From assembly GCF_026191475.2 (NCBI RefSeq), contig NZ_JAOSLC020000002.1, forward strand, positions 1 through 64,000: DNA of 64,000 nt, read 5' to 3'. Both the position numbers and the translations under genes were made by a program. The notes beneath the pieces were generated by a model. The model made no database searches. It saw only the letters and a list, made by a program, of their open reading frames with translations, and was not told the origin of the DNA. How positions within the stretch are numbered: the stretch's first letter is position 1; each line of letters starts with the position of its first letter. Of the stretch, positions 36,683 through 44,968 are shown in pieces. This DNA is from Polaribacter ponticola. GTDB lineage: Bacteria; Bacteroidota; Bacteroidia; Flavobacteriales; Flavobacteriaceae.

Positions 36683-37873
36683 ATGCCTTCAATATCTAAA
36701 AAAGGAAATCAAATGCCAGAATCACCAATTAGAAAATTGGTGCCATTTGCAGAAGATGCTAAAAAAAGAGGAACTAAAGTTTATCATTTAAATATCGGTC
36801 AACCAGACATTAAAACACCTCAAATTGCTTTAGATGCAGTAAAAAATAATGATATACAAACATTAGCTTATGCACGCTCTGAAGGTTCTGAAGAATACAG
36901 AATAAAACTTGCTAATTATTATAAAAATCATAATATTAATGTTTCTGCTAATAATATAGTAATTACAACAGGAGGTTCTGAAGCTTTACTTTTTACTATT
37001 GGTAGTATTACAGATCCAGGAGATGAAATTATAATTCCAGAACCATTTTATGCTAATTACAATGGTTTTTCTACTGCTTCTGGAGTTACAGTTGTACCCG
37101 TAATTTCTAAACTTGAAGACAATTTTTCTTTACCTAAAATTGAAGATTTCGAAAAATTAATTACTAAAAACACAAAAGCAATATTAATTTGTAATCCAGG
37201 TAATCCTACAGGATATTTATATTCTGAAGAAGAAATGAAAAAACTAAAACAAATTGTTTTAAAACATGATTTATTTTTAATTGCAGATGAAGTGTATCGT
37301 GAATTTGCTTATGACGGATTAAAACATACCTCTGTAATGGCTTTAGATGGCTTAGAAGAAAATTCAATAATAATAGATTCTGTTTCTAAACGCTATAGTA
37401 TGTGTGGGGCTAGAATTGGTTGCATTGTTTCTAAAAATAAGCAGTTTATGAATACAGCTATAAAATTTGCACAAGCAAGATTAAGTCCGCCAACATATGC
37501 ATTAATTGCAAGTGAAGCAGCTTTAGACACACCACAGAGTTATTTTGATGATGTAAAAACAGAATATGTTGAAAGAAGAAATACTTTAATAACTGAGCTT
37601 AAAAAAATTGAAGATGTAAAAGTTGCCAACCCTAAAGGAGCTTTTTATTGTGTTGCAGAATTACCTGTTGAGGATTCAGATCATTTTGCTCAATGGCTAT
37701 TAGAAAAATTTAATCTTAACAATGAAACGATAATGGTTGCACCAGCAAGCGGATTTTATTCTACTCCAGGTGAAGGAAAAAACCAAGTTAGAATAGCTTA
37801 TGTTTTAAATAAAAAAGATTTAATTAAATCTGTTGAAATTTTAGGGGAAGCTTTAAAACAATATAACTCATAA
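36683..37873 (+). CDS. PLP-dependent aminotransferase, class I/II
   Basis: 396 residues, full length. AspC-like fold: NIGQPDIKTP near the start, NPGNPTGYLYSEEE for cofactor contacts, ADEVYREFAYDG, the Schiff-base lysine in SVSKRYSMCGARIGC, and the C-terminal arginine in NQVRIAYVL for substrate carboxylate binding. Amino-acid specificity cannot be assigned; aspartate or aromatic are likely. Followed by a palindrome and murB on the same strand. Confidence 0.9.
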   Translation: MPSISKKGNQMPESPIRKLVPFAEDAKKRGTKVYHLNIGQPDIKTPQIALDAVKNNDIQTLAYARSEGSEEYRIKLANYYKNHNINVSANNIVITTGGSEALLFTIGSITDPGDEIIIPEPFYANYNGFSTASGVTVVPVISKLEDNFSLPKIEDFEKLITKNTKAILICNPGNPTGYLYSEEEMKKLKQIVLKHDLFLIADEVYREFAYDGLKHTSVMALDGLEENSIIIDSVSKRYSMCGARIGCIVSKNKQFMNTAIKFAQARLSPPTYALIASEAALDTPQSYFDDVKTEYVERRNTLITELKKIEDVKVANPKGAFYCVAELPVEDSDHFAQWLLEKFNLNNETIMVAPASGFYSTPGEGKNQVRIAYVLNKKDLIKSVEILGEALKQYNS

Positions 37874-37876
37874 ATG

Positions 37877-37935
37877 TCAGTTCGAACGCAGTAGAGAACT
37901 TAATAAACCTTTAGACTGCGCTCAAGGAGACAAAA
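37877..37935. repeat. Degenerate flavobacterial intergenic palindrome
   Basis: GTCAGTTCGAACGCAGTAGAGAACTT and, later, CTGCGCTCAAGGAGACA (shown split) form an imperfect inverted repeat of the family also seen at 24824 and 63665. It fills the 70-base gap between the aminotransferase gene and murB. Confidence 0.55.
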
Positions 37936-37943
37936 AAGAAAAT

Positions 37944-38950
37944 TTGAATATTCAACAAAACATATCGCTTAAAAAATATAATACATTTGGTATTTCTGTA
38001 AATGCAAAACGTTTTATATCTGTAAATTCAGTTTATCAATTACAACAACTTTTAAAAATTGAAAAAGACATTTTTTTAATTTCTGGAGGCTCTAATATGT
38101 TACTTACTAAAGACATTGAAAAACTAGTTATTCATATTGATATTAAAGGGATATCTATTGACAGAGAAAACGAGAATGATGTTTATTTAACGGTTAATGC
38201 TGGCGAAAACTGGCATGAATTTGTATTATGGTGTGTTTCTAATAATTATGGCGGAATAGAGAATTTATCTTTAATACCAGGTAATGTTGGAACTTGCCCA
38301 ATCCAGAATATTGGGGCTTATGGTGTAGAAGTTAAAGACACCATTACAAAAGTTGAAGCTATAGATATTGAAAATCAAAAATTAGTTTCATTTTCTAATA
38401 TTGAATGTAATTTTGGTTATAGAAATTCAATTTTTAAAAACGAGGTTAAGGGAAAATACATTATAACTTCTGTTAGTTTTAGACTTACTAAAAAAAACAT
38501 AAATTAAACACTTCGTACGGTGCAATAAACACTGAACTAGAAAACAAAAAAATAAAAAAACCAACTTTAAAAAATATTTCTAACGCAGTAATTTCTATCA
38601 GAAAATCTAAGTTGCCAGATCCAAAAATGATAGGAAATAGTGGTAGTTTTTTTAAAAATCCTGTAGTTAAAACTTCTCAATTTTTAGAATTACAAAAAAA
38701 ATATCCTACAATTCCTAGTTATAAAATATCTGAATCTGAAATTAAAATACCTGCAGGTTGGTTAATTGAACAATCTGGATTTAAAGGTAAACGATTTGGA
38801 GAATATGGTGTTCATAATAAACAAGCTCTTGTTTTAGTTAATTATGGAGAAGCAACGGGAAAAGAAATTCATTTACTAGCTAAAAAAATCCAAGAAACAA
38901 TTTTAAATAAATTTGAGATTTCCTTAGAGATAGAAGTAAATATCATATAA
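37944..38950 (+). pseudogene. murB: UDP-N-acetylenolpyruvoylglucosamine reductase, apparent frameshift
   Basis: Two segments (to 38507 and from 38612) form one MurB of about 336 residues when an A8 run (38490-38497) is read with nine As: RLTKKKHKLNTSYGAINTEL bridges them without a stop. FAD-binding domain (LISGGSNMLLTKD; LIPGNVGTCPIQNIGAYGVEV) and the C-terminal MurB domain (GNSGSFFKNPVV; IPAGWLIEQSGFKGKR; HNKQALVLVNYGEAT). Catalyses NADPH reduction of the enolpyruvyl group in peptidoglycan synthesis and is essential, so the lesion is almost certainly a sequence error. Start is TTG at 37944 (NIQQNISLKKYNTFG). Confidence 0.85.
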
Positions 38951-38970
38951 AAAGTAAATTCTTTTAAAAA

Positions 38971-39022
38971 ATTAAGCGTAAAAAGGGTGGTATTTTAAAA
39001 TACCACCCTTTTTACGCTTAAT
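38971..39022. terminator. Strong bidirectional terminator (perfect 26-bp inverted repeat)
   Basis: ATTAAGCGTAAAAAGGGTGG plus TATTTT at 38971-38996 is followed immediately by its exact reverse complement to 39022. Contains A and T tracts at the right places for both strands. Between convergent murB and the MscS gene. Confidence 0.85.
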
Positions 39023-39064
39023 CAAATTTTAGTTTTTATTAGAATTCTTAACAATTACAAAAGA

Positions 39065-39895
39065 CTATTTAGTCATTGTAACAACTCTTTGAGGTAATGG
39101 AGCTTCATAACCAGCTTTACCTAAAGCTTCAACAATTTCTTGCCTTGTATCCCAATACACATCCCAATATTTATCGCAATTTACGTAAGGCATCGCTAAT
39201 AATTCTATGCTATTTTGCCCTAAATTATTAACTGCAACTCTCGGTTTACAGTTACTTTCTTTTAATACATTTTCATCCTTTTTTAATACACCTAAAACAA
39301 TCTCTTTAGCTTTTGAAACATCAGCATCATATCGTATTGCAAACGGCATATCAATTCTTAAATTTCCAATTTTTGTAAGGTTTGTTATTTTATTAGCTGT
39401 GATTGCTGAATTAGGAATTATTTCTGTTTCGTTCTGAAAAGTTTCTATAACCGTAACAAATACAGAAATTTCTTTTACAAAACCAAATGCTCCGTTCGTT
39501 TTTATTAAATCTCCTACTTTAAATGGTCTAAAAATTAATAGCATTATACCAGAAGCTATATGCCCTAAAGAACCATTAAAAGCTGCTCCAATTGCTAAAC
39601 CTACACCTGCTAAAAGAGCTGCAAAAGAAGCCATTGGCATACCAACAATACCAGCAATAGAAATAATTAGTAATAATTTTAAAAGAAACCCAAGTGAAGT
39701 TAATAAAAAAGGTTGCAAGGTTTCGTCTATACTCTTTTTTTCAAAAATTTTAGAAATAGCATTCATCAGTATTCTAATAATCCATAAACCTATAATTAAT
39801 GCAGCTATTGCTCCTATTAATTGTAAACCCCAATTACCCAATCCTGAAGAAATTGTGAAGTAAAAATTCTTTAATGACTCTGTTACTGTATCCAT
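39065..39895 (-). CDS. Small-conductance mechanosensitive channel, MscS family
   Basis: 276 residues from the ATG at 39895 (MDTVTESLKNF); the longer frame adds 37 poorly matching residues. Three transmembrane segments in the first 130 residues, the pore helix with GVGLAIGAAFNGSLGHIASGIMLLIF (TM3, split here as GVGLAIGAAFNGSLG), and the MscS beta domain with KVGDLIKTNGAFGFVKEI. Releases osmolytes on membrane stretch. Inner membrane. Confidence 0.9.
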   Translation of the reverse strand: MDTVTESLKNFYFTISSGLGNWGLQLIGAIAALIIGLWIIRILMNAISKIFEKKSIDETLQPFLLTSLGFLLKLLLIISIAGIVGMPMASFAALLAGVGLAIGAAFNGSLGHIASGIMLLIFRPFKVGDLIKTNGAFGFVKEISVFVTVIETFQNETEIIPNSAITANKITNLTKIGNLRIDMPFAIRYDADVSKAKEIVLGVLKKDENVLKESNCKPRVAVNNLGQNSIELLAMPYVNCDKYWDVYWDTRQEIVEALGKAGYEAPLPQRVVTMTK

Positions 39896-40090
39896 ATTTA
39901 TTTTTTTTGTTAGTAGATATTTTTTTGACACATTGTTTTTTAGAAAGTCACTTTCACTTTTTTTTAGCCTTAAAATTATATTTTTTATACTTGTAATTTT
40001 GTACATTTGTAACGAATTAAAACTTAATTTTTAGCTTTAAAACTACTTAGGTTTTATGTACATTTTTATTTTTTGTAAACTTTACTTATT

Positions 40091-40294
40091 ATGAAATTAT
40101 TATTTCTTACTATTGGACTATTAGCACTAGGTATTGCTGGACTTGCCATTAAAATTTGGGCAAAAAAGGATGGAGAATTTGCAGGTACTTGCGCTAGTCA
40201 AAATCCAATGCTAAATGAAAGTGGAGAAGCTTGCGGTTTTTGTGGTAAAACACCAGATAAATTTGATTCTTGTTCAGAACCACAACATAATTAA
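40091..40294 (+). CDS. Small membrane-anchored Cys-rich protein
   Basis: 67 residues: one helix (about 2-22), then a short tail with four cysteines (TCASQ, ACGFCGK, DSCSE). The CGFCG pair suggests metal or disulfide binding. Conserved in Flavobacteria, often labelled membrane or secreted protein; function unknown. Fifteen bases before the glycosyltransferase gene. Confidence 0.75.
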   Translation: MKLLFLTIGLLALGIAGLAIKIWAKKDGEFAGTCASQNPMLNESGEACGFCGKTPDKFDSCSEPQHN

Positions 40295-40309
40295 TACGTT
40301 TACTAAATA

Positions 40310-41403
40310 ATGATTTTATCTATTGTCTTCTACTCTTTTGTGGTTTGCGCAGTAATACAGGCAATTTATTATCTTAGTTTTTCTAGTTTTTTATTTGTAA
40401 ATAAAACTGCAAAAGAACAGACAACAGAGCACCCATTTTCTATAATCGTGTTTGTAAAAAATGAAGGAGAAAATTTACATAATTTTTTGCCATCTATTTT
40501 AGCTCAAAAATATTCTAAATTTGAAATTGTTTTAATAAACAATGCTTCCACAGACAATACTGATGAAATTTTAGAAACTTATAAAGCTAATAATTCTAAT
40601 ATTAAAATTGTTAATGTAGAGAATAATGAAGCTTTTTGGGCAAACAAAAAATATGCATTAACACTAGGAATTAAAGCTGCAAAACATGAACATCTTTGCT
40701 TCATCGATGCAAAAAGCAAACCTGTTTCTAAACATTGGATTACAGAATTAAACAAGAAACATACTGTAGAAAAAACAATAGTTTTAGGGTACAGCAAAAT
40801 TAAAAAAGAGAAAAAACTATTCAATCTTTTTATTCGTTTTGAAAACTTATTAAATGCAATTATCTGTTTTACTTTTACAAAACATGGAGCATCTTTTATG
40901 ACTTTTGGAAATAATTTATCTTATCAAAAAAAGAATTCTTTAAAGCTAATGGTTTTATCAATCACATGAAAATAAAAAATGGTGAAGCCGATTTATTTAT
41001 AAAAGATGCCTCTAACAAACAAAATACAACATTTACAATCTCTAAAAACAGTTTTATTGAAACTGAAGGTTCAAAATCATTTTTTAATTGGATATTACAA
41101 AAAAAGAAGCAACTCAACTAAAAAGATTATATAAGCCAAAATATCGTTTTTTCTTAGCCCTTTTTAATGTTACAAAACTTCTTTTCTTAATTTTGGCAAT
41201 AGTTCTTTTTTTATTATCCTTATATCATAATTTTAAGTATTTTATTAGTTTACTATTTACTACAGTTTATTGTTATTGGGTTTTCTTCAAAAAAATTAAA
41301 AGAACCACAAATTATTTTTTTCTTACCTTTTTTAGAAATAGCATTATTATTGATTCAAATTAGTATATTTAGTGCTAATTTGATTTCAAAACCCAATCAT
41401 TGA
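40310..41403 (+). pseudogene. Family-2 glycosyltransferase, several apparent frameshifts
   Basis: A GT2 of about 365 residues with an N-terminal helix, GT-A domain (FSIIVFVKNEGENLHNFLPSI; VLINNASTDNTDEIL; DAKSKP for the metal site), and C-terminal membrane helices. Three lesions break it: A7 at 40926-40932, A7 at 41099-41105 (each needs one more A) and T7 at 41315-41321 (needs one fewer). When corrected it reads through to a TGA at 41401-41403, overlapping the sigma-factor start. Three slips in one gene point to sequence errors. Confidence 0.7.
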
Positions 41404-41963
41404 AAATACACGATCATAAACTTGAAATAAATATTTCTAAAGCTAAAGAAGGAAATCAGGCCGCATTTAGATTTTTGTTAGATACTTTTTGGGCTAATGT
41501 TTTTAATTATCAGTTAAAACGCACAAAAAGTGAAAATGATGCAGAAGACATAACGATACAAACGTTCTCTAAAGCTTTTGATAAAATTCATACTTTCGAT
41601 AATAAATATGTTTTTAACACCTGGTTAATTACTATTTCTAAAAATGTACACATAGATTTATTGCGTAAAAAAAATGCATCAATTTTAGCAGAAACTACAA
41701 TTGAACAAGAAGAAAAAGTATACTTAGTTGCTGATGAAAATCCTACTCCAGAAGATATAATAATAAGAGAACAAAATTTAGCAAAACTTCTAAAAGATAT
41801 AAAACAATTAAAACCCAAATATCAAGAAGTCATTCAATTGCGTTATTTTCAAGAATTAAGCTATAAAGAAATTTCTGCTCAAATTAACGAACCAATGAAT
41901 AACGTTAAAGTTAAACTTTTAAGAGCTAAAAAATTACTTGCAGAAATTATTAAAAAAACCTAA
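41400..41963 (+). CDS. RNA polymerase sigma-70 factor, ECF type
   Basis: 187 residues, starting at TTG 41400, which overlaps the glycosyltransferase stop. Region 2 (about 20-85; DAEDITIQTFSKAFDKI) and region 4 (about 135-185; YQEVIQLRYFQELSYKEIS, the HTH). No anti-sigma gene lies next to it. Translational coupling to the glycosyltransferase is likely. Three bases from the Nramp-like gene. Confidence 0.88.
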   Translation: MKIHDHKLEINISKAKEGNQAAFRFLLDTFWANVFNYQLKRTKSENDAEDITIQTFSKAFDKIHTFDNKYVFNTWLITISKNVHIDLLRKKNASILAETTIEQEEKVYLVADENPTPEDIIIREQNLAKLLKDIKQLKPKYQEVIQLRYFQELSYKEISAQINEPMNNVKVKLLRAKKLLAEIIKKT

Positions 41964-41965
41964 AA

Positions 41966-43186
41966 ATGAAAAAATCATTTTTAAATTCTTTAGGACCAGG
42001 TTTACTATTTGCAGGTGCTGCTATTGGCGTATCTCACCTAGTACAATCTACAAAAGCAGGTGCTGAATTTGGTTTTGGCTTGCTATGGGCATTATTATTA
42101 GTTCACATTGTTAAATACCCATTCTTTCAATTTGGACCACGTTATGCAGCAGCCACAGGAGAAACTTTATTAGATGGCTATAAAAAACTTGGTAAAAGTG
42201 TTTTAACATTGTATTATATTTTAAATTTTGCAACAATGTTTACCATACAAGCTGCTGTAACAATAGTAACTGCTGGTTTAGCTTCTCAATTATTTGGTTT
42301 TACAAATGATTTGGTAATTTGGTCTACAGTTTTAATATCTTTTAGCGTTATTATTTTATTGATTGGTAAATACAAATTGCTAGATAATCTAATGAAATAC
42401 ATAATCATTATTTTAACCTTAAGCACAATTATAGCAGTATCTGTAGCTTTATTTAGCTCTAAAGAAGCTTTTGATGTTCGTCAGATTCTCCCTTCCGGAA
42501 CTGTTGAAATAACTTTTTTAATTGCTTTTTTAGGTTGGATGCCAGCACCACTAGATGTTTCTATTTGGCACTCGATTTGGTCTGTAGAAAAAAGTAAAAA
42601 TACATTTATAAAAATAAAACCAAAAGATGCCATTTTCGATTTTAATGTAGGTTACATAAGCACATTAGTTCTAGGTATTTGTTTTGTTCTTTTAGGTGCT
42701 TTAGTTATGTATAAATCTGGCGAAACATTTTCTAATAAAGGAAGTATTTTTGCATCACAACTCATTACTTTATACACTAAAAATTTAGGTGAATTTTCTT
42801 ATATTTTTATAACTATCGCTGCTTTTACTACAATGTTTAGTACCTCTATAACAACCTTAGATGCTTCTCCTAGAGCAATGAATAAAACTTCCAAATTATT
42901 ATTTAATAAAGAGTTTAAATTTGGCTACTGGTTTTGGATTATCTTCCTTTTAATTGGTACACTATTTATACTACATTTCAATTTAAATAATATGGGAGAT
43001 TTAGTAAAAATTGCAACAATCCTATCTTTTTTAACAGCTCCTTTTTATGCTATTTTAAATTATATTTTGATAACAGGAAAACATACTCCTAAAGAACATC
43101 AACCAGGTATTTATTTAAAATCAATTAGTATTATAGGAATTGTTTTTTTAATTGGATTTAGTATTTGGTTTATAAGTAATATTTAA
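41966..43186 (+). CDS. Nramp-like transporter lacking the canonical metal-site motifs
   Basis: 406 residues, 10-11 transmembrane helices. TM1 starts GPGLLFAGAAIGVSHLVQST; canonical Nramp has DPGN here, so the metal-binding Asp and Asn are replaced. TM6 has LGWMPAPLDVS where Nramp has the MPH metal-site methionine-histidine. The fold is Nramp but the substrate is probably not Mn2+/Fe2+. Co-transcribed with the sigma factor. Confidence 0.8.
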   Translation: MKKSFLNSLGPGLLFAGAAIGVSHLVQSTKAGAEFGFGLLWALLLVHIVKYPFFQFGPRYAAATGETLLDGYKKLGKSVLTLYYILNFATMFTIQAAVTIVTAGLASQLFGFTNDLVIWSTVLISFSVIILLIGKYKLLDNLMKYIIIILTLSTIIAVSVALFSSKEAFDVRQILPSGTVEITFLIAFLGWMPAPLDVSIWHSIWSVEKSKNTFIKIKPKDAIFDFNVGYISTLVLGICFVLLGALVMYKSGETFSNKGSIFASQLITLYTKNLGEFSYIFITIAAFTTMFSTSITTLDASPRAMNKTSKLLFNKEFKFGYWFWIIFLLIGTLFILHFNLNNMGDLVKIATILSFLTAPFYAILNYILITGKHTPKEHQPGIYLKSISIIGIVFLIGFSIWFISNI

Positions 43187-43198
43187 ATCTTTTCTTCG

Positions 43199-43206
43199 TA
43201 AATTTG
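43199..43206 (+). promoter_or_regulatory. Possible sigma-A -7 box for lipA (TAAATTTG)
   Basis: Perfect TAnnTTTG match 20 bases before the lipA ATG. No TTG at standard spacing is seen upstream, so support is limited to one box. Confidence 0.4.
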
Positions 43207-43226
43207 TATTTCAATTACTTTAGAAA

Positions 43227-44096
43227 ATGGCAATAGATTCTGTAATACTACCAGAAAGAGTTAAAAAACCGAATTGGTTACGTGTAAAATTACCTGTTGG
43301 TAAAAAATACACCGAATTAAGAGGATTGGTAGATAAATATAAGTTAAATACAATTTGTACTAGTGGAAGTTGCCCAAATATGGGTGAATGTTGGGGAGAA
43401 GGAACTGCTACATTTATGATTTTAGGAAATATATGTACTCGTTCTTGTGGTTTTTGTGGTGTAAAAACAGGTAGACCAGAAACAGTAGAATGGGATGAAC
43501 CTGAAAAAGTTGCTCGCTCTATAAAAATTATGAGTATTAAACATGCTGTAATTACTTCTGTTGATAGAGATGACTTAAAAGATGGCGGTTCTATTATTTG
43601 GGCTGAAACTGTTGATGCAATTCGTAGAGCTAACCCAAATACTACTTTAGAAACATTAATTCCAGACTTTCAAGGAAATACTAAACAAATAGATCGAATT
43701 ATAGAAGTAGCTCCTGAAGTAGTTTCTCATAACATGGAAACTGTTAGAAGGTTAACACGAGAAGTTAGAATACAAGCAAAATATGATAGAAGTTTAGGAG
43801 TTTTAAAATACCTAAAAGAAAAAGGTATGAGAACAAAAACTGGTTTAATGCTTGGCTTAGGAGAAACCGAAGAAGAAGTTTTACAAACTATGAAAGACCT
43901 ACAAGCTGTAGGATTAGATGTTTTAACAATTGGTCAATATTTACAACCAACAAAAAAACATTTACCAGTAAAAGAATTTATTACTCCTGCACAATTTAAA
44001 AAATACGAAACAATTGGCTTAGAAATGGGCTTTATGTATGTAGAAAGTGGAGCCTTAGTGCGTTCATCATACAAAGCACATAAACACGCTAAATAA
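43227..44096 (+). CDS. lipA: Lipoyl synthase
   Basis: 289 residues, the normal length. The auxiliary cluster cysteines are in [12 protein letters not shown], the radical-SAM CxxxCxxC is CTRSCGFC, and the C-terminal SSYKA serine that binds the auxiliary cluster is in VRSSYKAHK. Inserts two sulfurs into octanoylated E2 subunits. Lpd, another subunit of the same lipoate-using complexes, is encoded at 52597. Confidence 0.97.
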   Translation: MAIDSVILPERVKKPNWLRVKLPVGKKYTELRGLVDKYKLNTICTSGSCPNMGECWGEGTATFMILGNICTRSCGFCGVKTGRPETVEWDEPEKVARSIKIMSIKHAVITSVDRDDLKDGGSIIWAETVDAIRRANPNTTLETLIPDFQGNTKQIDRIIEVAPEVVSHNMETVRRLTREVRIQAKYDRSLGVLKYLKEKGMRTKTGLMLGLGETEEEVLQTMKDLQAVGLDVLTIGQYLQPTKKHLPVKEFITPAQFKKYETIGLEMGFMYVESGALVRSSYKAHKHAK

Positions 44097-44126
44097 AAAA
44101 TAAATAATTTTTATAAAATATATTTT

Positions 44127-44141
44127 TGGCACAAAAATTGA
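44127..44141 (+). promoter_or_regulatory. Possible sigma-54 promoter (TGGCAC-N5-TTGA)
   Basis: TTGGCAC with the GG at 44128-44129 and TTGA at 44138-44141, the correct 12-base spacing for -24/-12. The -12 element is TTGA rather than TTGC. Predicted start is about 44153, immediately before a short terminated hairpin transcript, with no gene downstream. Confidence 0.5.
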
Positions 44142-44152
44142 TAAGAACTAAT

Positions 44153-44243
44153 TGAAAACAGCCTTGTAAACTGTTTTCGTTATGTAAATTATTTGAATTA
44201 TTTGATTAAAAAAAGACTGCTTATATAGGCGGTCTTTTTTTAT
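44153..44243 (+). ncRNA. Candidate short RNA under sigma-54-type promoter
   Basis: About 90 bases: a 5' hairpin (AAAACAG with CTGTTTT, loop of nine), a single-stranded A/T-rich middle, and a terminator. No open frame of useful length. Alternative reading: only the lipA terminator region. Confidence 0.45.
44208..44243. terminator. Rho-independent terminator
   Basis: AAAAAAAGACTGC with GCGGTCTTTTTTT, loop TTATATAG, one T-G wobble. Ends both lipA read-through and the candidate short RNA. Confidence 0.8.
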
Positions 44244-44301
44244 TTCATTCTTAAAAAAATAGCTAAAATAAATTATAAAAACTATCAGTATAAAATGCAT
44301 T

Positions 44302-44500
44302 ACAAAAAAAGAGTCATCTAAAAAACTAATTTTAGATGACCTTCACTACATTTTATAAGTCCCCCAACTTATAAAATACTTTAATGCTTTTTTAATTTCA
44401 TTATAAAGAGAAACAATTCTAGGTTTAAAATTTAATTTTTCGGTTAATGACTTTTTGCTTTAGTTGAAATACAACAATGTTCTTTTATTAAGAATTACTA
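44302..44500 (-). ncRNA. G5-loop RNA repeat R1
   Basis: On the minus strand: a conserved upstream block (44442-44474, with TTCAACTAAAG), then a perfect 10-bp hairpin (stem TTTTATAAGT/ACTTATAAAA, loop UGGGGG; 44351-44376), then a terminator (GTCATCTA/TAGATGAC, 44313-44340) followed by seven Ts. The 5' end is uncertain. No start-to-stop frame is conserved with R2. Confidence 0.65.
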
Positions 44501-44541
44501 GTCTTGACTGAAAATAAACAATAAATCACAATCCTTTTATT

Positions 44542-44742
44542 AAAAAAACATCTAGAAACTTAATTCTAGATGTTTTTTAATCCTCAGTTTATAAATCCCC
44601 CAACTTATAAAACTTGATATTGTATTTTAATTACACCTCAAAGAAACAAAGATTATGACTCTAATTCCAAGCAATTCGTTTAATGACATTTTACTTTCGT
44701 TGAATTACAGCAAAGTACTTGTAAATAAAAATTAACACTAAA
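44542..44742 (-). ncRNA. G5-loop RNA repeat R2
   Basis: Same layout: upstream block (44678-44709, TTCAACGAAAG), hairpin with GGGGG loop (44587-44613), terminator (ACATCTAGAA/TTCTAGATGT) with T tract at 44542-44578. In the hairpin a G-C pair of R1 has become G-U on the minus strand, which keeps the stem there but would break it on the plus strand. Confidence 0.65.
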
Positions 44743-44780
44743 AAACAAGAATAAACAACTTAATATTAAGCAATTATAAA

Positions 44781-44950
44781 TACAAAAAAATCATCTAAAA
44801 AATTAATTCTAGATGATTTTATACTACAATTTATAAATCCCCCAACTTATAAAACTTGTTATGTATTTTATTAAATACACTACAAATAAACAATTATTAC
44901 TTGTTAGATTTTTTTGTTTTCGCTCACTTGTTATCATAAACCGATGAAAT
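44781..44950 (-). ncRNA. G5-loop RNA repeat R3
   Basis: Hairpin with GGGGG loop (44830-44853) and terminator (AATCATCTA/TAGATGATT, 44787-44820) as in R2; the upstream block is more diverged. It lies just after the cystathionine beta-synthase stop on the same strand, so R3 to R1 may be separate transcripts or processed 3' ends. Confidence 0.6.
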
Positions 44951-44968
44951 GACGAAAAAGTCCGTTAA

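Noticed and set aside
44355..44480. Small protein ending FISWGTYKM encoded by RNA repeat R1 on the minus strand
   Set aside because: There is no start codon, and the equivalent frame in R2 has stops; conservation is in structure, not codons.
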